Positions 8,597 to 16,763 of a stretch of 64,000 nt of DNA are shown in pieces. Position numbers and translations under genes: made by a program. The DNA comes from Nocardioides sp. 503 (GTDB lineage: Bacteria; Actinomycetota; Actinomycetes; Propionibacteriales; Nocardioidaceae), in contig NZ_SPUI01000008.1 of NCBI RefSeq assembly GCF_004522095.1, positions 62,001 to 126,000 on the forward strand, read 5' to 3'. Within the stretch, counting starts at the first letter, position 1. Every line of letters begins with the position of its first letter. The notes under the pieces are model-generated. The model made no database searches. It was given only the letters and a program-made list of their open reading frames with translations, and was not told the DNA's origin.

Positions 8597-9654
8597 TGGT
8601 CGTGGCCGAGCTCGGCTCGGGCGGCGCCGAGACGATGGTCGACGACCTCGCCCGCGGGCTCACGGCCGCCGGCGACGAGGTCACGGTCGTCAGCAACGGC
8701 GGCTGGCGGGCCGACCTGCTCGCCGCCGACGGCATCGCGACGCTCACCGTGCCGCTGCGCGCCCGTGACCCGCGCTCGCTCCTGCGGGCGGTGCTGGGCA
8801 TCCGGCGCGAGCTTCGCCGGCGTCCGGTCGACGTGGTGCACGCCCACAACGTGCGAGCCGCCCTGGCCGCCCGCCTCGGCCTCGTCCGGGTGGGTCGGCG
8901 ACCGCGGCTCGTCTGCACGGTCCACGGACTCGCGGACGACGACTACCCGCAGGCGGCCCGGCTGCTGGGCCGCTGTGCGGACGTGGTGGTCGCGGTCTCC
9001 TCCGATGTGCGCGACCGGCTCGTGGGCGCGGGGCTCGACGGGGGGCGGGTGCAGGTCGTCGAGAACGCCACCGCGGGGGTGGCACCTCCCGAGCGTGCCG
9101 TCGCCCGGCGCGAGCTCGGGCTGGACCCCGACCGCCCGGTGGTGCTCTGCGTCGCGCGCCTGGCGGCGCCGAAGCGTCACGACCTGCTCGTCGACGCCTG
9201 GTCCCTGCTGCCCGGCGACGCCCAGCTCCTCGTGGCCGGCGACGGACCGGAGCGTGCCGGCGTGGCCCGTCGCGTCACGGACGCCGGCCTCGCCGACCGG
9301 GTGACGCTGCTGGGGGACCGGCGCGACGTCGACCGGCTGCTGGGCGCCAGCGACGTCCTGGTGCTGGCCAGCGACCGCGAGGGGCTGCCGGTGAGCGTGC
9401 TCGAGGCGATGTCGGCGGGGGTCCCGGTCGTGGCGTCCGCGGTGGGCGGCCTGCGCACGCTGGACGCCGCGACCGTCGAGCTGGTGGCCCCCGGCTCGGC
9501 CTCCGAGCTGGCTCGAGGCGTCGCGCGGGTGCTCGACGACCCCGTGCGGCGTGAGGCGATGCGTCGCGCCGGCCGGGCGCTGTGGGAGGAGCGGTTCACG
9601 TCGGCGGCGATGCTGGCGGCCTACCGCTCCCTCTATGCCATCCGCACTGGTTAG
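8584..9654 (+). CDS. glycosyltransferase family 4 (GT-B)
   Basis: A 356-residue GT4 enzyme. It has a glycine-rich N-terminal loop 'AELGSGGAETMVDDLARGL', then 'VVHAHNVRAALAARLGL', 'VENATAGV', a donor-domain strand 'VVLCVARLAAPKRHDLLVDAW', and the acid pair in 'SDREGLPVSVLEAMSAGVPVVAS'. The GTG at 8584 gives a natural 'MRALMVV' N-terminus; an ATG at 8596 that overlaps the previous stop (TGATG) would shorten it by four residues. It is the last gene of the tightly overlapped run from 2432. A 172-bp non-coding gap follows. Confidence 0.87.
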   Translation: MRALMVVAELGSGGAETMVDDLARGLTAAGDEVTVVSNGGWRADLLAADGIATLTVPLRARDPRSLLRAVLGIRRELRRRPVDVVHAHNVRAALAARLGLVRVGRRPRLVCTVHGLADDDYPQAARLLGRCADVVVAVSSDVRDRLVGAGLDGGRVQVVENATAGVAPPERAVARRELGLDPDRPVVLCVARLAAPKRHDLLVDAWSLLPGDAQLLVAGDGPERAGVARRVTDAGLADRVTLLGDRRDVDRLLGASDVLVLASDREGLPVSVLEAMSAGVPVVASAVGGLRTLDAATVELVAPGSASELARGVARVLDDPVRREAMRRAGRALWEERFTSAAMLAAYRSLYAIRTG

Positions 9655-9826
9655 CCCGGTGGCGCACCGTCGCGTAGGCTGGGGAGTGCTCGATGGTCTG
9701 GTCCACCGGCACGCAAACCGGTCGGGGACTGATCCTCGTGCACGTGTGTGTCTCACACGGGGGGCAGTACGGCCGGAGTCCCCTCCGGTCGGCTAGGGGA
9801 TGTACCGGCACGAGTGAGGATGACCA
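9655..9826 (+). promoter_or_regulatory. leader/promoter region with two hairpins before the co-polymerase gene
   Basis: A 172-bp non-coding stretch. Two local hairpins are visible: CGTGTG-N5-CACACG (9743-9759) and CCGGAG-TCCC-CTCCGG (9773-9788, extendable to 8 bp). A GTGAGGA ribosome-site-like run lies just before the GTG start at 9827. The hairpins could belong to an untranslated leader that controls chain-length or export genes. No known riboswitch could be matched by eye. Confidence 0.4.
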
Positions 9827-11095
9827 GTGGAGCTGCGTGACATCGGGGGGGCGCTGTGGCGCCAGAAACTGCTCGTGGTGCTGATCCTGGCACTCACGGG
9901 TGCGGCGGTGACCGCCGGCCTGATGGCCGCGCCGAGGGTCTACACCTCCACCGCGACCGTCGCCGCCACGGCGGCGCCTGAGAGCACGACCAGCAGCGAG
10001 GACCTCAACGACCTGCGCGGCACCCTCGGGGAGATCGCCAACTCGCGCGCGGTCCTCGAGGACGTGCGGGCCCGGCTGGACGTCGACCGCTCGCTCGAGC
10101 AGCTGCGCAGCTCGATCAGCGGCATGTGGGTCGACGGGACGATCCTGGTCCAGATCACGGTCGAGGACCAGGACCCCGAGAGCGCCGCCAAGATCGCCAA
10201 CATCGTCGCCGACGTGCTGCCGCTGCACGACCCGAGCAACGGCGCCTTCCTCTTCAGCACCAGCAACCCCGCGCAGCCCCCGGCGACGTACTCCAGCCCC
10301 AACCTGCTGCTCGGCATCGGCGTGGGGGCGCTCCTCGCGGTGATCCTCGCGGTCGCCGCCGCGCTGCTGCGTGACCGACGGTCCCGCAACGTCGACGGCC
10401 CCGAGGTCATCGCCGAGGTGGCGGTCGCCCCGGTGCTCGCGCAGGTGGCCGCGCCGCGCGACCCCACGACCCTGCCCGCCCTCTACCCCGGCACCAGCGC
10501 CGCCGCCGTCTTCCGGCAGCTGCGCATCGCGCTGGAGGCCGAGGCCAGCACCGACCCGGTCAGCCGGGTCGTCGTCACGGGTGTGACCAGCGCCGACGTC
10601 AACGTCTGGCTGGGGGCCAACCTGGCGATCTCGCTGGCCAACGTCGGGCGCAAGGTGCTCCTGGTCGACGGTCGCATGGGCGAGCGCCACGGCAAGCCGA
10701 TCGTCGGCGGACCCGACACCGCGGGACTCTACGACGTGCTGACCGGCGCCGACCTCGACTCCGCGCTCAGTCCCGGCCCGGTCGGCCAGCTCACCGTGCT
10801 GCCGTCGGGCAGCTGGGGCGGGGAGCCCACGGAGACCCTCATCGAGACCCGGTTCGCCGCCACCATGGACCAGATGGCCGCCCGCTTCGACGTGGTCGTG
10901 GTCCTGGCGCCGCCGCTGGACGTGTGCGACGACGCCCGGGTGATGGCCATGGGCGGTTCGATGCTGCTGGCCGTGCCCGAGGGCGCGGTGTCCGCCGACC
11001 AGCTGCGGACGCACGCCGAGCGCGTGCGCACGGTCGGGGTCCGGCTCCTGGGCATCGTCCTGGTCACCCGCCGCGCCGAGCGGGTCCCCGGCTGA
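9827..11095 (+). CDS. Wzz/BY-kinase-like polysaccharide co-polymerase with degenerate nucleotide-binding site
   Basis: A 422-residue protein. TM1 lies near residues 15-35, then an extracytoplasmic Wzz-like domain, then TM2 near 160-183, then a cytoplasmic domain shaped like bacterial tyrosine kinases of the CpsD/Wzc type. The Walker A loop is lost: where GEGKST is expected the protein has SADVNVW (255-261). The Walker A' LLVDAD is LLVDGR (D281 kept), and the DxPP motif reads LAPPLD. No C-terminal Tyr cluster is seen. It should control chain length or export by protein contact without ATP hydrolysis or autophosphorylation. The start is GTG. Confidence 0.8.
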   Translation: MELRDIGGALWRQKLLVVLILALTGAAVTAGLMAAPRVYTSTATVAATAAPESTTSSEDLNDLRGTLGEIANSRAVLEDVRARLDVDRSLEQLRSSISGMWVDGTILVQITVEDQDPESAAKIANIVADVLPLHDPSNGAFLFSTSNPAQPPATYSSPNLLLGIGVGALLAVILAVAAALLRDRRSRNVDGPEVIAEVAVAPVLAQVAAPRDPTTLPALYPGTSAAAVFRQLRIALEAEASTDPVSRVVVTGVTSADVNVWLGANLAISLANVGRKVLLVDGRMGERHGKPIVGGPDTAGLYDVLTGADLDSALSPGPVGQLTVLPSGSWGGEPTETLIETRFAATMDQMAARFDVVVVLAPPLDVCDDARVMAMGGSMLLAVPEGAVSADQLRTHAERVRTVGVRLLGIVLVTRRAERVPG

Positions 11096-12228
11096 GCCGG
11101 GGACCGGTCGCCCCGCGCGTCCTGCACGTCTCGGCGCCCACCACCGAGGGCGTCGCCCGGGTCGCCCTGGACTACGTCCGCGACCAGGTGGCCCGCGGCT
11201 GGGACGTCACGCTCGCCTGCCCCGACACCGGCTGGCTGGGGGCCGAGGCCGCGGCCGTGGGAGCCCGGGTGCTGACCTGGCGGGCCCGTCGTGCCCCGGG
11301 GCCCCGCCTCGTGCACGAGACGGCCACGCTGTCCCGGGTCGTGGCCGCGAGCCGGCCCGACGTCGTGCACCTGCACAGCGCCAAGGCGGGCCTGGCGGGC
11401 CGGTTGGTCCTGCGCGGGCGGGTGCCCACCGTCTTCCAGCCCCACGCGTGGTCGTTCCTGGCCGCGTCCGGGCCCGTGCGGGCCGGCTCGCTCGCGTGGG
11501 AGCGCCGGGCGGTCCGGTGGACCACTGAGCTGGTCTGCGTCAGCGAGGCCGAGCGGGCGCTGGGGGAGTCGCACGGCGTCGTGGCCGCGACGACCGTCGT
11601 CCCCAACGGCGTCGACCTGGCGCAGCTGCGACCGGGCGGCCCGGCCGACCGGGCGTCGGCGCGGACGTCGCTGGGGCTCCCTGAGGGCCCCACGGTCGTC
11701 TGCGTGGGCCGCCTGGCGCCCCAGAAGGGGCAGACCGACCTGCTGGCCGCCTGGCCGCAGGTGCGGGCGCTGGTCCCCGGGGCCCGGCTGGTCCTGGTCG
11801 GTGACGGACCCGACCGCGCCGAGCTCGAGGGGCGCGCGGGAGAGCTGGCGGGCGTGAGCCTGGTCGGGACCCGGCCCGACGTGGCGTCCTGGCTGACGGC
11901 GTCCGACGTCGTCGCCGTGCCCTCGCGGTGGGAGGGCATGGCGCTGGTGCCGCTGGAGGCCATGGCCACCGCTCGCAGCGTGGTCGCCACCGACGTCACC
12001 GGCGTGGCCGACAGCGTGCCCGTCTCAGCCGGCGCCGTCGTACCCGCCGGCAGCCCTGCCGCGCTGGCCGACGCCCTCGCCCTCAGGCTGCTCGACCCGG
12101 CGCGCGCCACGGCCGAGGGCCTGGCGGGCCGGGCGCACGTCGAGGCGCACCACGACGCGACCCACGCCGCGCGGGCCGTCGCCGAGGTGACTAGGCGGCT
12201 CGCCGCTCCTCGGTCGCCGGGGACGTGA
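11092..12228 (+). CDS. glycosyltransferase family 4 (start codon uncertain)
   Basis: A GT-B enzyme of about 378 residues. It has 'RVLHVSAPTTEGVARVALDYVRDQVARGWD', 'VVHLHSAKAGLAGRLVLRG', 'VVPNGVDLAQLRP', 'VVCVGRLAPQKGQTDLLAAW', 'LVGDGPDRAELE' and the acid pair region 'SRWEGMALVPLEAMATARSVVAT'. No ATG, GTG or TTG precedes the conserved first strand near the upstream stop. The options are CTG at 11092 (overlapping that stop, used here), GTG at 10924 (171 nt inside the upstream gene) or GTG at 11188 (which would delete the first strand). The 3' end overlaps the convergent sugar transferase gene by 38 bp. Confidence 0.8.
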   Translation: MSRGPVAPRVLHVSAPTTEGVARVALDYVRDQVARGWDVTLACPDTGWLGAEAAAVGARVLTWRARRAPGPRLVHETATLSRVVAASRPDVVHLHSAKAGLAGRLVLRGRVPTVFQPHAWSFLAASGPVRAGSLAWERRAVRWTTELVCVSEAERALGESHGVVAATTVVPNGVDLAQLRPGGPADRASARTSLGLPEGPTVVCVGRLAPQKGQTDLLAAWPQVRALVPGARLVLVGDGPDRAELEGRAGELAGVSLVGTRPDVASWLTASDVVAVPSRWEGMALVPLEAMATARSVVATDVTGVADSVPVSAGAVVPAGSPAALADALALRLLDPARATAEGLAGRAHVEAHHDATHAARAVAEVTRRLAAPRSPGT

Positions 12229-13618
12229 GCGCGAGGACCTTGGTCCGGGACCCGGGAGCGCGCAGCACGGCGCGCACGGTGCGGACCATGATCTTCACGT
12301 CGCCCCACAGCGACCAGTTCTCGATGTAGAAGTTGTCGAAGCGCACCCGGTCGTCGATCGAGGTGTCACCGCGCAGGTCGTTGACCTGGGCCCACCCGGT
12401 CATGCCGGTCTGCACGCGGTGCCGGTCCTCGTAGCGCTCCTGCGACCGCGAGAACTCGCGGACGAAGTGCGGCCGCTCGGGTCGCGGGCCCACCAGGCTC
12501 ATGTCGCCGCGCCAGACGTTGGCCAGCTGCGGCAGCTCGTCGAGGCTCGTACGGCGCAGGAAGCGACCGATCGGGCCCAGCCGGTCGTCGTGGTCGATGT
12601 TCCAGGTCGTCGCGCTCTCCTCGGTGGAGGCCGGCTTCAGGGAGCGGAACTTGAACAGGGTGAAGGTCCGCCCGTGCAGGCCGACGCGGGTCTGGCGGAA
12701 GATCACGCCCGGACCGGTCTCGACCCGGACGGCGAGCGCGATGATCGCCAGCACCGGCGAGAGCAGCACCATGGCGACCGAGGAGATCAGCACGTCACCG
12801 ACGCGCTTGAGGAACATCGTGCGCGAGCGCAGGGCGCTGCGGCGCAGCCGCATCACGGCGACGTCGCGGACGACCTCGGTGCGGCGGTGCCGGTCGACGC
12901 CCATCATCTCGAAGAAGCGGGGCACGACGAAGACCTGGCGGTCGGTCTGCACGCAGCGGCGGACGACGTCGATGGTGTGGTGGTCCGGCGGACCGGGGAA
13001 GGCGAAGACGACGTCGTCGACCCCCAGGTCGACCATGGCTCGCTCCAGCGAGTCGATGCCGCCCAGCAGCGGGACAGGCAGGTCGCGCGCGTGCAGGTCG
13101 GGAGCGCAGTCGATCATGCCGACCGGGGTCAGGCCGTACTCGCGGTGGGCCAGGAAGGCCTCCGCGAGGCGGCGACCCACGACGCCGGAGCCCACGATGA
13201 TGACCGGGTGAGCGGCCCGGCCGCTGCGCCGCAGGGCGTGCGCCGCGGTGTAGACGGCGGTGCGCAGCACCACCAGGAGCGCGAACATGGACGCCGCGAA
13301 CAGCGCCAGCACCGACCAGGCAGGTCGTCCGCCGAGGCCCCCGAGGGGAGCGACGGCGACCAGGACCAGCGCGGCCACGGCGGCGCCGAGGGCCAGCTTG
13401 GGCAGCTCCTCCAGCACCGAGAGCACCAGCCGCGAGCGGTGCAGGTCGCTGGCGCGGCTGACGAACATCGCCGCCAGCGCGGCGCCTGCGACGGACGCGG
13501 CGCTCACGTGGTCGCGGACGACGAGCGCGGCCAGGACGACGGCCAGCGGGTCCACGAGCGTGAGCAGCGGACGGATGCTCGTGAGCCACGGCATCAGGTC
13601 GATCGGTCGTGCGTTCAT
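12191..13618 (-). CDS. polyprenyl-phosphate sugar-1-phosphate transferase (PHPT, WbaP/CpsE type)
   Basis: A 475-residue initiating enzyme. Four N-terminal membrane helices are followed by a Rossmann-like CoA-binding domain ('VIIVGSGVVGRRLAEAF') and the C-terminal catalytic domain: 'KRVGDVLISSVAMVLLSPVLAIIALAV', 'GPGVIFRQTRVGLHGRTFTLFKFRSL', 'SLDELPQLANVWRGDMSLVGPRPE', 'GMTGWAQVN'. It transfers a sugar-1-phosphate from a nucleotide sugar to undecaprenyl phosphate, starting the repeat unit. The ATG at 13618 follows GGGGGGGAT; the upstream in-frame extension is rejected. It is transcribed opposite to the rest of the locus, from an AT-rich promoter region. Confidence 0.93.
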   Translation of the reverse strand: MNARPIDLMPWLTSIRPLLTLVDPLAVVLAALVVRDHVSAASVAGAALAAMFVSRASDLHRSRLVLSVLEELPKLALGAAVAALVLVAVAPLGGLGGRPAWSVLALFAASMFALLVVLRTAVYTAAHALRRSGRAAHPVIIVGSGVVGRRLAEAFLAHREYGLTPVGMIDCAPDLHARDLPVPLLGGIDSLERAMVDLGVDDVVFAFPGPPDHHTIDVVRRCVQTDRQVFVVPRFFEMMGVDRHRRTEVVRDVAVMRLRRSALRSRTMFLKRVGDVLISSVAMVLLSPVLAIIALAVRVETGPGVIFRQTRVGLHGRTFTLFKFRSLKPASTEESATTWNIDHDDRLGPIGRFLRRTSLDELPQLANVWRGDMSLVGPRPERPHFVREFSRSQERYEDRHRVQTGMTGWAQVNDLRGDTSIDDRVRFDNFYIENWSLWGDVKIMVRTVRAVLRAPGSRTKVLALTSPATEERRAA

Positions 13619-13735
13619 GCGGTATCCCCCCCAGGATATGACCTCGCTTTGGCCCCTGGCAGGCGCGGGCAGAGGCCCGCGCCCCCCAATACATCCACCA
13701 GGGAGCCATGCATGGTCCGAACTGACCAAGATGCA

Positions 13736-13765
13736 TAGTCATTTCGAACTAGTCACGTCTAGTCA
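13736..13765. promoter_or_regulatory. triple TAGTCA repeat in AT-rich divergent promoter region
   Basis: TAGTCA occurs three times (13736-13741, 13750-13755, 13760-13765), the last two exactly 10 bp apart. CGAACT also repeats at 13718 and 13745. This block is clearly AT-richer than its surroundings and lies in the 221-bp gap between the sugar transferase gene (minus) and the kinase gene (plus). It looks like an activator or repressor binding array; the regulator is unknown. Confidence 0.45.
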
Positions 13766-13839
13766 ACAAGATCGCGACGCTGTTGTCACATCGAGGTCAA
13801 CGGCGCAGGTCAGGCGAGGTCACGGCCGAGGGGGCGAAC

Positions 13840-14775
13840 GTGGCCCACCACACATCTGAGAGGCTCCGGGACGTGGTGTCGCCGCTCGATCTCCCCGCGG
13901 GCGTGCAGGCGTTCGCGGCGCGGGGCCCCCTCTGGGGTGCCTTCGTCGACGCGCTCCCGCGACTGCTGCGCGACCTGCTGGCGGAGTGGGACCTGGTGCT
14001 CGACGGGCCAGCGACTCACGGGCGCACCGCGCTCGTGCAGCCGGTCCGCGCGGACGGGGTCGCCGCCATGCTCAAGCTCGCCTTCCCCGACGACGAGAGC
14101 GAGCACGAGGCCCTGGCCCTGCAGCACTGGCACGGCCGTGGCGCTGTCGCCCTCCTGCGTGCCGACCCACGGCGCCGGGCGTTGCTGCTCGAGCGACTGG
14201 GCGTCGGCGACCTCACCGACCTGTGGGACCTGGAGGCGTGCGAGGTCGTGGCCGGTCTGTACGGACGGCTGCACCTCCCGGCGCCGCCGCAGCTGCGCAC
14301 CCTCACGTCGTACGTCGAGCGGTGGGGGGCCCGCCTCGGCGCGCTGCCCCGCAGCGCACCGGTCCCGCGCCGGCTGGTCGAGCAGGCGGTCTCCCTCGGC
14401 CGGGACCTCGTGGCGGACCCGGCGAGCGTCGGGACGATGGTCCACACCGACCTGCACTACGCCAACGTGCTGGCGGGGGAGCGCGAGCCGTGGCTGGCCA
14501 TCGACCCCAAGCCGATGAGCGGTGACCCGCACTACGAGGTCGCCCCGCTGCTCTGGAACCGCTTCGACGAGCTCGCCGGCGACGTCCGCGGGGGAGTGCG
14601 GCGCCGCTTCCACGCGACGGTCGACGCCGCGGGCCTCGACGAGGACCGGGCCAGGGACTGGGTCGTGGTGCGGATGCTCCAGAACGTCCAGTGGGAGCTC
14701 GAGGCCCGACCGGGGGCACCTGACGACGAGTGGCTGACGACCTGCCTCGCGATCGCGAAGGCCGTCCAGGACTGA
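13840..14775 (+). CDS. APH(6)-like aminoglycoside/hydroxyurea-type phosphotransferase
   Basis: A 311-residue kinase-fold protein. The catalytic loop is MVHTDLHYANVL (HxDxxxxN) and the metal site is AIDPKP. Overall layout and motifs match the APH(6)/hydroxyurea phosphotransferase family that includes streptomycin 6-phosphotransferases. A chromosomal copy in a housekeeping context need not confer resistance. The GTG at 13840 follows GAGGGGGCG; a longer GTG/ATG frame from 13783 is rejected because it runs into the promoter region. It stands alone, downstream of the TAGTCA array, followed by the MOSC gene 57 bp later. Confidence 0.82.
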   Translation: MAHHTSERLRDVVSPLDLPAGVQAFAARGPLWGAFVDALPRLLRDLLAEWDLVLDGPATHGRTALVQPVRADGVAAMLKLAFPDDESEHEALALQHWHGRGAVALLRADPRRRALLLERLGVGDLTDLWDLEACEVVAGLYGRLHLPAPPQLRTLTSYVERWGARLGALPRSAPVPRRLVEQAVSLGRDLVADPASVGTMVHTDLHYANVLAGEREPWLAIDPKPMSGDPHYEVAPLLWNRFDELAGDVRGGVRRRFHATVDAAGLDEDRARDWVVVRMLQNVQWELEARPGAPDDEWLTTCLAIAKAVQD

Positions 14776-14832
14776 CCGGGCCGACGCGGCAATCCGATGG
14801 CGGTCGCCGGCGAGCGACAGGGACAATGGGGC

Positions 14833-15483
14833 ATGGCCCTTCTGCGCTCGCTCAACGTCGGTCGGCCCCGCGAGGCGACGTGGGCCGGCATCGGCCGGAC
14901 GTCCATCGACAAGCAGCCGGTGGCCGGCCCCGTCGAGATCGGCCTCTACGGCCCGGCCGGCGACCAGGTGTCGGACACCCGCCACCACGGCGGCCTCGAG
15001 AAGGCGGTCTACGCGTTCGCGCGCGAGGACCTCGACTACTGGGCCGAGCAGCTCGGCCAGGAGGTCCGCGACGGCCAGTTCGGGGAGAACCTCACCACCG
15101 TCGGCATCGACGTCAACGAGGCCCAGGTCGGGGAGCGGTGGCGGGTCGGCGACGCCGTCCTCGAGGTGACCACGGTCCGCAACCCGTGCAACGACTTCAA
15201 GATGTGGATGGGTCGCTCGGGCTACGACAACACCGCCTGGGTCAAGCGCTTCGCCGAGGTCAGCCGGCCCGGGCCCTACCTGCGGGTGGTCGTGCCCGGC
15301 ACCGCCAGCGCGGGCGACGACATCACGGTCGTCCACGAGCCCGACCACGGCGTCACCGTGTCGACGATGTTCCGCGCGCTCTACCGCGACCCCACCCTGC
15401 TGCCCGAGCTCCTGCGCGTGGACTCCTTGAGCGAGCAGGCGCGCGCCAAGGCCGACGCCTACGTCGCCAACACGCGGCTGTGA
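14833..15483 (+). CDS. MOSC domain protein (YiiM-like)
   Basis: A 216-residue protein opening 'MALLRSLNVGRPREATWAG'. It is built on the MOSC core: 'DTRHHGGLEKAVYAFAREDLDYW', 'GQFGENLTTVGIDVNEAQVGERWRVGD' and the conserved cysteine in 'TTVRNPCNDFKMWMG'. YiiM-type MOSC proteins bind molybdenum cofactor and reduce N-hydroxylated compounds. The ATG at 14833 is preferred over 14797 because homologues begin close to it and an AT-poor GGGACAATGGGG run precedes it. It ends in a GTGA overlap with the MFS gene, so the two are co-translated. Confidence 0.85.
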   Translation: MALLRSLNVGRPREATWAGIGRTSIDKQPVAGPVEIGLYGPAGDQVSDTRHHGGLEKAVYAFAREDLDYWAEQLGQEVRDGQFGENLTTVGIDVNEAQVGERWRVGDAVLEVTTVRNPCNDFKMWMGRSGYDNTAWVKRFAEVSRPGPYLRVVVPGTASAGDDITVVHEPDHGVTVSTMFRALYRDPTLLPELLRVDSLSEQARAKADAYVANTRL

Positions 15484-16706
15484 GGCTGCTGCCCGAGGAT
15501 CCCGCCGTCCGCAGCATGGCGGCGGCGACCCTGGTCAACACCACCGGCAACGGCATCTTCTTCACGCTCAGCGCGCTGTACTTCACCCGCATCGTCGGCT
15601 TCTCGGTCGTCGAGGTCGGGCTGGGCCTGAGCATCGCCGCCGGCGTCGCGCTCTTCGCCGGCATCCCCATCGGGCACCTCGCGGACCGCCGCGGCCCGCG
15701 CGAGGTCCAGGTGGCGCTGGTGCTGATGATCGCGGCCCTGGCGGCGCTCTACCTGCTCGTCACCGAGTGGTGGCAGTTCGTCGCGCTGGCGACGGCCATC
15801 GCGGTGCTCGACCGCGGGTCCGGCGCGGTCCGGGCGGCGCTGATCGCCGGGCTCGTCCAGGGCTCCGACCGCGCGACGACGAAGGCCTACCTCCGCTCGG
15901 TCACCAACGTGGGCATGACGGTCGGCACCGGGATCGCGGCCATCGCCCTGCACTTCGACACGCGCGAGGCCTACCTCGCGGTGATGTACGTCGACGTGGC
16001 GACGTACGCCGTGACGGCGCTGCTCATGACGTCCGTGCCGCACGTGCCGCCGCGACCGGCCGGCGAGGCGCTGCACATGCTCAGCGCGCTGCGCGACCTG
16101 CCGTTCGTCGCGGTCGTGCTCGTCAGCTCGGTGCTGACCATGCACTACTGGATCCTGGAGCTGGCGATCCCCCTGTGGGTGGTCAACGAGACGGAGGCGC
16201 CGCGCGCCGTGGTCGCCGTGCTGCTGGTCATCAACACCGTCGCGGTGGTCGTGGCGCAGGTGGCGGTCGCTCGGAGGGTGGTGACCCTGGACGCCGCCGT
16301 CCGCGCGACGCTGCTGTCGGGGCTGCTCTTCCTCGGCGCGTGCGCGATCCTCGGCGTCAGCGGCGGGGTGTCGGCCACGCTGGCCGTGGTGCTCCTCGTC
16401 GTCGGCTCCGTCGTCCTGGTGGCGGGGGAGCTGTGCCAGGCCTCCGCGTCGTTCCTGCTGGGCTTCGAGCTGCCTCCGGAGGAGGCCATGGGTCAGTACC
16501 AGGGGGTCTGGGGGATGGGCTTCTCGATCAGCTCGTTCCTGGCGCCGACGGTGATGGCCCTGCTGCCCCTCGCGCTGGGGCTGACCGGCTGGCTCCTGCT
16601 CGGCGGAGTGCTGCTCGCGGCGGCCGTCGCCACCCGCCCGGCCGTGGCCTGGGCGAGCGGTGCGCAGGAAAGCCGGCTCGCCGGTCGGTCGCCTACCCGC
16701 GGGTAG
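15480..16706 (+). CDS. MFS transporter
   Basis: A 408-residue permease with 12 predicted membrane helices. The MFS motif between TM2 and TM3 reads GHLADRRGPREV, close to the GxLaDrxGrkxxl consensus. The GTG start overlaps the MOSC stop by 4 nt. Drug or metabolite efflux is the usual role of this subfamily, but the substrate cannot be named. The stop codon lies in the palindrome at 16693-16706. Confidence 0.85.
   Translation: MRLLPEDPAVRSMAAATLVNTTGNGIFFTLSALYFTRIVGFSVVEVGLGLSIAAGVALFAGIPIGHLADRRGPREVQVALVLMIAALAALYLLVTEWWQFVALATAIAVLDRGSGAVRAALIAGLVQGSDRATTKAYLRSVTNVGMTVGTGIAAIALHFDTREAYLAVMYVDVATYAVTALLMTSVPHVPPRPAGEALHMLSALRDLPFVAVVLVSSVLTMHYWILELAIPLWVVNETEAPRAVVAVLLVINTVAVVVAQVAVARRVVTLDAAVRATLLSGLLFLGACAILGVSGGVSATLAVVLLVVGSVVLVAGELCQASASFLLGFELPPEEAMGQYQGVWGMGFSISSFLAPTVMALLPLALGLTGWLLLGGVLLAAAVATRPAVAWASGAQESRLAGRSPTRG
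16693..16706. promoter_or_regulatory. 14-bp palindrome at the MFS stop codon
   Basis: CTACCCGCGGGTAG is a perfect palindrome that includes the TAG stop of the transporter. It lies about 60 bp before the acyl-CoA ligase start, and a TAGGTT sequence resembling a -10 box follows at about 16718-16723. It may be an operator of the ligase promoter. Confidence 0.35.
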
Positions 16707-16763
16707 CCGAAGTGATCTAGGTTACTCCGCAACACACCCGTCTCGGCTTCACCCAGGAGTGGC

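Noticed and set aside
9655..9826. c-di-GMP or other riboswitch in the co-polymerase leader
   Set aside because: A GCAAACC-like run is present but the rest of the GEMM core could not be aligned by eye.
13840..14775. Acquired streptomycin resistance gene
   Set aside because: The APH(6) family is common chromosomally in actinobacteria and no mobile context adjoins.
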